A stretch of DNA of 11,361 nt from Christensenellaceae bacterium (GTDB lineage Bacteria; Bacillota; Clostridia; Christensenellales; SZUA-584): assembly GCA_012719815.1 (NCBI GenBank), contig JAAXZP010000107.1:1-11361 (forward strand), in the 5' to 3' direction. Below the pieces are notes generated by a model that was given only the letters and a program-made list of their open reading frames with translations, was not told the origin of the DNA and ran no database searches. The translations under genes and the position numbers were made by a program. Below are positions 1 to 5,798 of the stretch, piece after piece. Numbering within the stretch: the stretch's first letter is position 1; each line of letters starts with the position of its first letter.

Positions 1-1330
1 ACCCCCGCTGCACAAGAAACCCCGCAAACCCGTCAAACACGTCATACGGCGCCGTCCGCAGCGTCAGCAGCTCCAGCGTTTTGACCGCAGCGCGGTCGTT
101 ATACAGCATATCCAGCAGCGCCGCTATGCGGTGCAGCCGGCGCAGCGCAGCGTACGGCATGGTGCTGGTCTGAAGCACCTCATAGGGCGCATCGTCGCTG
201 TAGACGATGCCGTAGCGCTCCGCGTCCTCGCGCAGCGGCGAGCCTTTGAGCACTTTCAGAAAGCCCAGCTGCAGCCGGTCGGCGCCCAGCCGGTAAGCGT
301 CGTTGAAGGACTGCGCGAAGCTCTCCGGCGTCTCCATCGGCAGACCGGCGATCAGGTCCACGTGCACATGCAGGTTCTTCATGCGGCACAGGCGGGCGGT
401 CTTCTCCAGCACGGCCTGCGTGCTGTGCCCGCGGCCCACGGCGCGCAGCGTTTCCCCGTGGGTGGACTGTATGCCCACCTCAAACTGTATAAGCCCGGGC
501 GGCGCGTCGGCCAGCACGGCCAGCGTCTCGTCGGAGAGCAGGCTCGCGGATATCTCAAAGTGGAAATTGGTGTGGCTCTGCGGATACTTTTGCTTCAGCG
601 CAATCAGCGCCGCGAATATGCGACGGGCGCGGTCGTCCGGGTAGTTGAACGTGCGGTCCACCAGCTTCACCTGCCGCACGTCGTGGCGCATAAAGTATTC
701 CAGCTCTTGGACAGCGCGCTCTTCCGGCAGAAAATCCGTCACGGTGCGGGCCGACAGGCAGTAAGCGCAGCGAAACGGGCAGCCGCGGCTGGTCTCGTAA
801 TAGATGATCCTGTCGGCGTAGCCACTAAGGTCGTCATAGACAAACGGAAGCTGTTCCATCGGCATCGGCGCGGCGTCCGGCGTCTCTTTAATGCCTCCGT
901 CCGGCGTGCGGATGCAGGCGGACGGCGTATCGTCAAAAGGCTCCCCATTGCAGAACGCCTCCGCAAAACGGCGGAAAGGCGCTTCGCCCGGCCCGCGGAC
1001 GATGATGTCGATAAACCGGTGCCTTTTCATCAGCTCTGGGGCGTCAAACGACACCTCGGGTCCGCCCAGCAGTATGGTGCAGCCTGGCCGAAGTTTCTTG
1101 ACGGCCGACGCGACGGTCAGCACAAAGCCGATGTTCCAGATATAGCAGGAAAAGCCCACGGCTTCCGGCTCGGCGCTCACGACGCGCTCGATCACCTCGT
1201 CCGGGCTGTCGTTGATGTTGTATTCCGCGGCGCGCACCGGCAAACCCGCCGCAGCCTTTATAAGGCAGGGCAGCGCGAGGCTGCTGTGCGACCAGCGCGC
1301 GCCCAGCGCGCAGAGCAGTATGGTCTTCAT
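1..1330 (-). CDS. B12-binding-like / radical SAM protein, DUF4080 type (C-terminus cut by window edge)
   Basis: 443 codons are visible; no stop is reached before the left edge. The start MKTILLCALGARWSHSSLAL resembles the N-terminus of the DUF4080 group of B12-binding-domain radical SAM proteins. Residues 1 to about 125 look like a Rossmann-type B12-binding fold (LLGGPEVS near 87-94), but I see no DxHxxG cobalamin-ligand motif. The radical SAM core follows, with the iron-sulfur motif CPFRCAYC (Cys184, Cys188, Cys191) and the family-like stretches VGIQSTHGETL (285-295) and VDLIAGLPMET (324-334). The rest, from about 380, fits the DUF4080 tail. By family it should bind a 4Fe-4S cluster and cleave S-adenosylmethionine; the substrate is unknown. 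The ATG has no recognisable Shine-Dalgarno sequence, and a promoter-like element sits right against it. It is transcribed divergently from mreB. The family assignment is fairly sure; the reaction is not. Confidence 0.88.
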   Translation of the reverse strand, partial: MKTILLCALGARWSHSSLALPCLIKAAAGLPVRAAEYNINDSPDEVIERVVSAEPEAVGFSCYIWNIGFVLTVASAVKKLRPGCTILLGGPEVSFDAPELMKRHRFIDIIVRGPGEAPFRRFAEAFCNGEPFDDTPSACIRTPDGGIKETPDAAPMPMEQLPFVYDDLSGYADRIIYYETSRGCPFRCAYCLSARTVTDFLPEERAVQELEYFMRHDVRQVKLVDRTFNYPDDRARRIFAALIALKQKYPQSHTNFHFEISASLLSDETLAVLADAPPGLIQFEVGIQSTHGETLRAVGRGHSTQAVLEKTARLCRMKNLHVHVDLIAGLPMETPESFAQSFNDAYRLGADRLQLGFLKVLKGSPLREDAERYGIVYSDDAPYEVLQTSTMPYAALRRLHRIAALLDMLYNDRAAVKTLELLTLRTAPYDVFDGFAGFLVQRG

Positions 1331-1336
1331 GCGCCT

Positions 1337-1365
1337 ATGATAACAGGAGCGCCGCGCCGGCGCAA
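1337..1365 (-). promoter_or_regulatory. Candidate promoter for the radical SAM gene, leaderless geometry
   Basis: Read on the minus strand, TTGCGC (1360-1365) and TATCAT (1337-1342) are separated by 17 bases. The -10 matches consensus at 5 of 6 positions and the -35 at 3 of 6. Six bases separate the -10 from the ATG, so the expected transcription start is at or next to the A of the start codon (1330). This agrees with the missing Shine-Dalgarno sequence. The rest of the 1331-1568 gap also holds a short GC-rich hairpin near 1372-1389 with no T-run, and the mreB promoter. Confidence 0.4.
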
Positions 1366-1479
1366 CCGCAGGCGGCAAAATGCCCGCCAACCTCCGCGGC
1401 ATAGCGCGTTAAATCTCCCCGACGTATAAACCCGCAAAGCGCTGTATATTCTTGGGCGTGCAAAAGAAGGCTGTTCCTG

Positions 1480-1508
1480 TTGAAAAAATGACCCTTTTGT
1501 ATTATAGT
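1480..1508 (+). promoter_or_regulatory. Sigma-A-type promoter of mreB
   Basis: TTGAAA (1480-1485) and TATAGT (1503-1508) are separated by 17 bases; each hexamer matches the vegetative consensus at 5 of 6 positions. The predicted start near 1515 leaves a leader of about 54 bases before the mreB ATG. The local A+T-rich patch stands out from the GC-rich surroundings. I see no clear operator. Confidence 0.8.
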
Positions 1509-1568
1509 ATATCTTAACTTATTTTTCGGACATACCCGGTGGTGGAGTAATTTAAAGGGGTTAAATAA

Positions 1569-2612
1569 ATGGGTCTGTTTGAATTCAACGATATTGGCAT
1601 AGATCTGGGCACAGCCAGCGTTCTGATCTATGTGAAAGGCAAAGGCATCGTGCTGCGCGAACCTTCCGTCGTGGCAGTCAACCGCAACACCGGCGAAATC
1701 ATCGCCATCGGCGAGGAAGCCCGGGTCATGCTGGGCCGCACGCCGGGCAACATTGTGGCGGTTCGCCCGCTGCGCAACGGCGTCATTTCCAACTTTCACG
1801 ATACCGAACGCATGCTGCGCTATTTCCTGCGCAAAGTTATCGGTCGGCGGCTGTTCTTCAAGCCGCGCGTGATGATCTGCGTGCCGTCCGGCGTCACCGA
1901 GGTGGAGCGCCGCAGCGTCATCGAGGCTGCGGAAGAAGCCGGCGCGCGCCATACCTACCTCATCGAAGAGCCGATGGCCGCTGCTATCGGCGCGGGCATC
2001 GACATCTCCGCGCCCGTCGGCAACATGGTCATCGACATCGGCGGCTGTACCTGCGACATCGCTGTGATTTCGCTGGGCGGCATCGTCGTCAGCGATTCCG
2101 TGAAGATCGCGGGCGACAAGTTCGACGAAGCCATCATCCGGTATATGAAGAAAAAGCACAACATGCTCATCGGCGAACGCACCGCGGAGGAGATCAAGAT
2201 CAACATCGGCTCCGCCTTCCCGCGCAAGGAGCAGATTTACATGGAAGTGGCGGGGCGAAACCTCATCTCCGGCCTGCCCAAGTCGGTCACCCTCTCCTCC
2301 AACGAGACCATCGAGGCGCTGGAAGAGCCGCTCAACGCGATGATGGAAACGCTGCACAGCGTGCTGGAGCGCGTACCGCCCGAACTGTCGTCGGACATCG
2401 CGGAAAACGGCATCTGCATGACCGGCGGCGGGTCGCTGCTCTACGGCCTCGACCGGCTGTTCAGCGAAAAGACGGGCATTCCGTGCTACGTCGCGGAAGA
2501 CGCCATCTCCTGCGTCGCCATCGGCACCGGCCTTGCTCTTGATAACCTCAGCCTTTACAGCAGCGGCGCCGTTTACGACTACCGCAAAGGCGATTACTAC
2601 AATAATTATTAA
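1569..2612 (+). CDS. mreB: Rod-shape-determining actin homologue MreB/Mbl
   Basis: The 347-residue length is normal for MreB. The family polymerises with ATP into membrane-bound filaments that guide lateral cell-wall synthesis by the elongasome. Visible actin-fold motifs are the phosphate-1 loop DLGTAS (12-17), IEEPMAAAIGAG (about 132-143), the phosphate-2 loop at 156-163, the stretch ERTAEEIKINIGSA, and the adenosine-side motif MTGGGSLLYGLD. The start is set by AAAGGGG (1554-1560) eight bases before ATG. The phosphate-2 loop reads DIGGCTCD rather than the usual DIGGGTT(D/E): Cys160 replaces the third glycine and Cys162 the following Thr/Ser. The C-terminal tail is tyrosine-rich (YDYRKGDYYNNY). 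mreC and mreD are not next to it; the gene stands alone with its own promoter, as B. subtilis mbl does, so it could equally be called mbl. Confidence 0.93.
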   Translation: MGLFEFNDIGIDLGTASVLIYVKGKGIVLREPSVVAVNRNTGEIIAIGEEARVMLGRTPGNIVAVRPLRNGVISNFHDTERMLRYFLRKVIGRRLFFKPRVMICVPSGVTEVERRSVIEAAEEAGARHTYLIEEPMAAAIGAGIDISAPVGNMVIDIGGCTCDIAVISLGGIVVSDSVKIAGDKFDEAIIRYMKKKHNMLIGERTAEEIKINIGSAFPRKEQIYMEVAGRNLISGLPKSVTLSSNETIEALEEPLNAMMETLHSVLERVPPELSSDIAENGICMTGGGSLLYGLDRLFSEKTGIPCYVAEDAISCVAIGTGLALDNLSLYSSGAVYDYRKGDYYNNY

Positions 2613-2640
2613 ATCTTGTCAGTCCAGAATATAAGATTAA

Positions 2641-2670
2641 TTGACAGTTAATAGTATAAAATGATATTAT
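2641..2670 (+). promoter_or_regulatory. Promoter of the first tetraspan gene
   Basis: A perfect -35 TTGACA (2641-2646) and TATTAT (2665-2670, 5 of 6) are separated by 18 bases. The expected start is near 2677, inside the left arm of the following inverted repeat. This implies that the membrane-protein gene is transcribed separately from mreB. Confidence 0.7.
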
Positions 2671-2671
2671 C

Positions 2672-2710
2672 AGTGTGATGCTGTATACGGTATCACACTA
2701 TTAATTTTTT
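2672..2710 (+). terminator. Inverted repeat plus T-rich tract: mreB terminator and/or operator
   Basis: AGTGTGAT (2672-2679) and ATCACACT (2692-2699) pair perfectly. Three more G-U or C-G pairs continue inward to a six-base loop GTATAC. A T-rich tract follows, ending in six T (2705-2710) directly before the ribosome-binding site of the next gene. It could end mreB transcripts, although the T-tract is a few bases further from the stem than ideal. Because the next gene's predicted start lies inside the left arm, it could instead be an operator. Confidence 0.5.
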
Positions 2711-2721
2711 AGGAGGGAATC

Positions 2722-3126
2722 ATGGACGCTCCCGGCAAAACATTCTTAAAAGTGGTCAGCATTCTGTTCATCATTTTCGGAGCCATCGCTGTGATCGTAT
2801 CGATCATCGCCCTGATTGGCGCGACGGTGGCTGCTGCTCTGATCCCGCTTGCCGGCATTCTCATTGTTGGGACCATTATCTTGCTCGTTGTCAGCGTGCT
2901 GGAGCTGGTATTGGGTATTGTCGGGCTTAAAAAATGCGGGGATCCTTCCCAGGCAAACTTCTTCATTATAACCGGTATCATTCTCTGCGTTCTTGCTCTG
3001 GTAAGCCTGATCTTCAGCATTGCTGCCGGCGGTTTCAATGTCACCAGCCTGATCGGATTCGTGCTGCCGATTCTCTACATCGTCGGCGGCTCCATGAATA
3101 AAAAGGCGGCATCACCGTCAGCCTAA
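2722..3126 (+). CDS. Small four-helix membrane protein, copy 1 (unknown function)
   Basis: 134 residues, extremely hydrophobic. Predicted helices lie at about 9-31, 35-65, 79-100 and 107-123. The charged segments are the N-terminus (MDAPGKTFLK), the middle loop KKCGDPSQ (70-77) and the tail NKKAASPSA; all would be cytoplasmic, giving an N-in/C-in tetraspan. No catalytic motif or signal peptide is seen and I do not recognise the family. The start is fixed by AGGAGG (2711-2716), five bases upstream. The next gene is a diverged copy with the same length. Base composition is less GC-rich at third positions than in mreB. Nearness to mreB does not by itself indicate a role in cell shape, because a separate promoter lies between them. 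Confidence 0.85.
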   Translation: MDAPGKTFLKVVSILFIIFGAIAVIVSIIALIGATVAAALIPLAGILIVGTIILLVVSVLELVLGIVGLKKCGDPSQANFFIITGIILCVLALVSLIFSIAAGGFNVTSLIGFVLPILYIVGGSMNKKAASPSA

Positions 3127-3158
3127 AGCTCCGATACATCAGCAGAAATTTCAGAAGG

Positions 3159-3188
3159 GCGGGCAGTCGGTATGACTGCCCGCTTTTT
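3159..3188 (+). terminator. Intrinsic terminator of tetraspan copy 1
   Basis: GCGGGCAGTC (3159-3168) and GACTGCCCGC (3174-3183) form a perfect ten-base-pair stem with a five-base loop, followed at once by five T (3184-3188). Confidence 0.92.
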
Positions 3189-3258
3189 GTCAGCCCAAAC
3201 GCAGCCGCAGGCTCATTCCGTCCTCATTTATGCCATTCTCTCTATCCGCAGTTTTTCT

Positions 3259-3276
3259 GCCTGGTTTCACCCAGGC
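3259..3276. repeat. Short inverted repeat between the tetraspan copies
   Basis: GCCTGG (3259-3264) and CCAGGC (3271-3276) surround the loop TTTCAC. Only three T follow, so it is a weak terminator at best. It lies between terminator 1 and the start region of copy 2; its function is unknown. Confidence 0.35.
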
Positions 3277-3289
3277 TTTCTGCCATACG

Positions 3290-3317
3290 TTTAATAATTC
3301 CATTAAATGTCTAGAAT
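3290..3317 (+). promoter_or_regulatory. Weak candidate promoter for tetraspan copy 2
   Basis: TTTAAT (3290-3295) and TAGAAT (3312-3317) are separated by 16 bases. The -10 is good (5 of 6) and the -35 is poor. A separate promoter is expected because a strong terminator lies upstream, but this placement is tentative. Confidence 0.3.
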
Positions 3318-3350
3318 GATATCAAAATGAATCTTCAAGGAGGATATCAT
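3316..3350 (+). promoter_or_regulatory. Inverted repeat enclosing the RBS of tetraspan copy 2
   Basis: ATGATATC (3316-3323) is the exact reverse complement of GATATCAT (3343-3350). The right arm includes the first two bases of the start codon and the last G of the Shine-Dalgarno sequence; the 19-base loop holds the rest of AAGGAGG (3337-3343). If folded in mRNA it would partly hide the start. The stem is A+T-rich and modest in strength. Confidence 0.3.
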
Positions 3351-3753
3351 GAACGCACCAGGCAAAACGATGTTAAAAGTCGTCAGCATAATCTACATTG
3401 TGATAGGAGCTTTCTGTGCCCTGCTGATGATCCTTTCGCTGTTCCTCGGGTCCCTTCTCGCATCGCTTGCAAACAATATATTCGGAGCTTTGGGCGGCAT
3501 ATTAGGCGGCGCGCTTTTCATCGTATTTTTAATCCCCGCCGCCGCAGACCTGATAGTCGGCATTATCGGCGTTAAGTTCTGCGGCGATCCATCCAAGGCG
3601 TCATTTTTCATCGTCGTCGGCTTCATCATGGGCGGACTGATGTTAATCAGCCTGTTCGGCGCATTCTCTATCTGGAACCTTTTGGGCCTTGTCCTGCCCA
3701 TCCTCTATATCGTCGGCGGGTTCATGAACAGGAACGCGGCGCCATCAGCCTAA
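3349..3753 (+). CDS. Small four-helix membrane protein, copy 2 (unknown function)
   Basis: 134 residues, paralogue of the preceding gene. The shared blocks are APGKT-LKVVSI at the N-terminus, the cytoplasmic loop VKFCGDPSKASFFI (75-88), and LPILYIVGGFMNRNAAPSA at the C-terminus. Predicted helices are at about 9-36, 45-74, 85-106 and 110-124. Relative to copy 1 it has about six extra residues before the CGDPS loop and a shorter stretch after it, so the total length is the same. The conserved Cys-Gly-Asp-Pro-Ser loop is the most notable motif and may be functional. AAGGAGG (3337-3343) lies five bases before ATG. It is convergent with nadE, with back-to-back terminators between them. The product is unrecognised; a membrane location is well supported. 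Confidence 0.85.
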   Translation: MNAPGKTMLKVVSIIYIVIGAFCALLMILSLFLGSLLASLANNIFGALGGILGGALFIVFLIPAAADLIVGIIGVKFCGDPSKASFFIVVGFIMGGLMLISLFGAFSIWNLLGLVLPILYIVGGFMNRNAAPSA

Positions 3754-3779
3754 GGCTCCGTCACAGCGGCAAAAATCAC

Positions 3780-3811
3780 AGGCGGGCGGCGGCAAGGCTG
3801 TCCGCCTTTTT
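3780..3811 (+). terminator. Intrinsic terminator of tetraspan copy 2
   Basis: AGGCGG (3780-3785) can pair with CCGCCT (3802-3807), and further G/C pairing is possible in the GC-rich interior. Five T follow (3807-3811). The stem is less perfect than that of copy 1, but position and downstream sequence match it. Confidence 0.75.
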
Positions 3812-3834
3812 GTCAGCCCGGAGCCCCGCCGTGT

Positions 3835-3863
3835 AAACAAAAGCCCCGGTTATCTCCGGGGCC
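3835..3863 (-). terminator. Intrinsic terminator of nadE
   Basis: On the minus strand, 17 bases after the nadE stop codon (3880-3882), a seven-base-pair stem of GCCCCGG and CCGGGGC (3843-3849 with 3856-3862) carries a six-base loop. It is followed by TTTTGTTT. It ends the solute-binding protein-nadE unit. Confidence 0.88.
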
Positions 3864-3879
3864 AGTCATAGCGGTAAGC

Positions 3880-5787
3880 TTATTCTTCGTCCAGTTCCGC
3901 CAGCCACGCCTCGGCTTCCGCGTCCGAAGGCATGCGCCAGTCGCCGCGCGGCGAGAGCGACACGCTGCCCACCTTGGGCCCGTCCGGCATGCACGACCGC
4001 TTGAACTGCGACGCGAAAAACCGCCGGTAAAACGCCTTCAGCTGTTCCTTCAGCTGCGCCTCGCTGTACTCCGGATACGCGTGCTTCGCCAGCAGCAACA
4101 CTTTCTTGGGCGGCATCGCAAAGCGCAGTATGTAGTACATGAAGAAGTCATTGAGGTCATATGGGCCGACCAGCTTCTGCGTATCCTGCCGCTCGTCCTC
4201 GCCGGTGGGCGGCAGCAGCTCGGGCGACGGCGGAATGGCCACTATCTCCTGCGCGATCGCGTGCAGCACCCCGTCATCGCGCGATATCGCCAGCACCATC
4301 TCTTTGATCAGCGTTTTGGCGACGCCCGCGTTCACGCCGTACATCGATATCTGGTCGCCCGCGTACGTGCAAAAGCCCAGCGCCAGCTCCGAGAGATCGC
4401 CGGTGCCCACCACCAGCCCGGAAAGCTGGTTCGCCAGATCCATCAGCACCTGCGTGCGCTCGCGCGCCTGCGCGTTTTCAAACGTGATATCCGCCCGCCC
4501 GTCATGGCCCAGGTCCTTCAGATGTTCCCGCGCCGCCCGCACGATGCTGATCTCGCGCAGCGTCGCGCCCACGGCCGCGACCAGCCGCCTCGCCAGGTCC
4601 TGCGTGGCCTCGGTGCTGCCCAGCCCGGGCATTACCACGCCCACCACCGCGCTCCTGTCCAGCCCGGCGCGCACCGCCGCCTCCGTCGCCACCATCAGCG
4701 CCATCGCGGAATCCAGCCCGCCCGACACGCCGACCACCAGGCTTTTCACGCCGGCATGCAGGATCCGCTTGGTCAGGGCCGTCACCTGGATATCAAAAAC
4801 CTCCCGGCAGCGCACGTCGCGCTCCTCGCGCCCGCCCGGCACAAACGGCATACGGTCGATTTGGCGGAAACGCGGCTCCGCCTCCGCCGCGGAAAACCGT
4901 ACCCGACGGTACGTCCTCCCCGGCCCTTCGGCCACGAACGTATTCCTCAGCTTCCGATCGTGCAGCAGCCGGTGCAGGTCAAACTCCGTCACGCTCATAT
5001 GCGCGTCAAACAAAAAGCGCGGCGAGCTCTCCAGCAGGCTGCCGTTCTCCGCCATCACCGCGTGCCCGCCGAACACCGTGTCCGTGGTGGACTCGCCGGG
5101 CCCTGCGGAAACGTACACATAGCCGCACACAAACCGCCCGGACTGCTGCCGGATCATCTGCTCGCGGTACTCGCCCTTGCCCGCCAGTTCGTTGCTCGCC
5201 GATATGTTGACGATCAGCGTCGCCCCGGACGTCGCCTGATAGGCATGCGGCGGGAACGGCACCCACAAATCCTCGCACAGCTCCACGCCCAGCACCAGCT
5301 CGCGCACCTGCTCGCATTCAAACAGCAAATCCGAGCCGAACGGCGCTGTCTGCCCAGCCAGCTCCACAGTTTTTTCGCTTAATTGAGCGCCGGAGGCAAA
5401 CCACCGTTCCTCGTAGTATTCCGAATAGTTGGGGATATATATCTTGGGCACCACGCCCAGCACCCTGCCGGACTGAAACACCACAGCGGTGTTATACAGC
5501 TTGTCCGCCGAGGCTACCGGCATGCCCACAATGGCCAGCGCTTTTAAGTCCTTGGTCTCCTCCAGCAGCAAGCCCAGCTGCTGCTCGCTGAGTTCCAGCA
5601 GATGGTGCTGCCGGAACAGGTCGCCCAGCGTATAAGACGTGAGTGAAAGCTCGGGAAACGCCACGATGCTCGCGCCAATGTCCTCCGCCTCGCGCAGCAT
5701 CCGCACGATGTGCTCCCGGTTTTTGCGGACATTGCCCACAGCCACCTCGGGCACAGCCGCAGCCACCCTGATAAGTCCGCTCTTCAT
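3880..5787 (-). CDS. nadE: Glutamine-dependent NAD(+) synthetase
   Basis: 635 residues, two domains. It makes NAD from nicotinic acid adenine dinucleotide, ATP and glutamine, the last cytoplasmic step of NAD synthesis. Residues 1 to about 290 are a nitrilase-type glutaminase with the triad Glu46 (FPELSLTSY), Lys115 (VPKIYIPNY) and Cys171 (GVELCEDLWVP). The C-terminal half is the ATP-pyrophosphatase synthetase, with P-loop SGGLDS (355-360), GTGDLSELALGFCTY (461-475), and a C-terminal KRSCMPDGPKVGSVSLSPRGDW block. The start chosen is the ATG at 5787, with GGAGG (5793-5797) five bases upstream; an in-frame start at 5835 would lie inside the preceding gene and adds non-family sequence. Eleven bases separate it from that gene's stop codon, so co-transcription is very likely. 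All key residues are present. Confidence 0.97.
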   Translation of the reverse strand: MKSGLIRVAAAVPEVAVGNVRKNREHIVRMLREAEDIGASIVAFPELSLTSYTLGDLFRQHHLLELSEQQLGLLLEETKDLKALAIVGMPVASADKLYNTAVVFQSGRVLGVVPKIYIPNYSEYYEERWFASGAQLSEKTVELAGQTAPFGSDLLFECEQVRELVLGVELCEDLWVPFPPHAYQATSGATLIVNISASNELAGKGEYREQMIRQQSGRFVCGYVYVSAGPGESTTDTVFGGHAVMAENGSLLESSPRFLFDAHMSVTEFDLHRLLHDRKLRNTFVAEGPGRTYRRVRFSAAEAEPRFRQIDRMPFVPGGREERDVRCREVFDIQVTALTKRILHAGVKSLVVGVSGGLDSAMALMVATEAAVRAGLDRSAVVGVVMPGLGSTEATQDLARRLVAAVGATLREISIVRAAREHLKDLGHDGRADITFENAQARERTQVLMDLANQLSGLVVGTGDLSELALGFCTYAGDQISMYGVNAGVAKTLIKEMVLAISRDDGVLHAIAQEIVAIPPSPELLPPTGEDERQDTQKLVGPYDLNDFFMYYILRFAMPPKKVLLLAKHAYPEYSEAQLKEQLKAFYRRFFASQFKRSCMPDGPKVGSVSLSPRGDWRMPSDAEAEAWLAELDEE

Positions 5788-5798
5788 TGATACCTCCG

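Larger units (their letters stand above)
2711..3819 (+). repeat. Tandem duplicated cassette: RBS, tetraspan gene, terminator
   Basis: Two units, about 2711-3196 and 3337-3819, share the same order: strong ribosome-binding site, 134-codon membrane-protein gene ending in codons for PSA, a short spacer beginning with CTCCG, a GC hairpin and a T-run. After the T-run both read CTTTTTGTCAGCCC (3183-3196 and 3806-3819). The T-run starts 58 bases after the first stop codon and 54 after the second. The protein blocks APGKT-LKVVSI, CGDPS-A-FFI and LPILYIVGG-MN are conserved; the rest has diverged. This indicates an old duplication that included the terminator. Confidence 0.75.

Noticed and set aside
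131..1429. 432-codon open frame on the plus strand
   Set aside because: It lies opposite the radical SAM gene, has low-complexity Arg/Ala/His-rich sequence and no family motif; a by-product of GC-rich codon use.
1335..2357. 340-codon open frame on the minus strand
   Set aside because: Covers mreB in reverse and overlaps its promoter; Asp/His/Ala-rich shadow sequence.
2612..2638. AATCTT/AAGATT repeat just after mreB as its terminator
   Set aside because: Only six A+T-rich pairs with a 15-base loop and no T-run; too weak.
4081..5382. 433-codon open frame on the plus strand
   Set aside because: Antisense to nadE, whose catalytic residues are all intact; Arg/His/Gln-rich translation without motifs.
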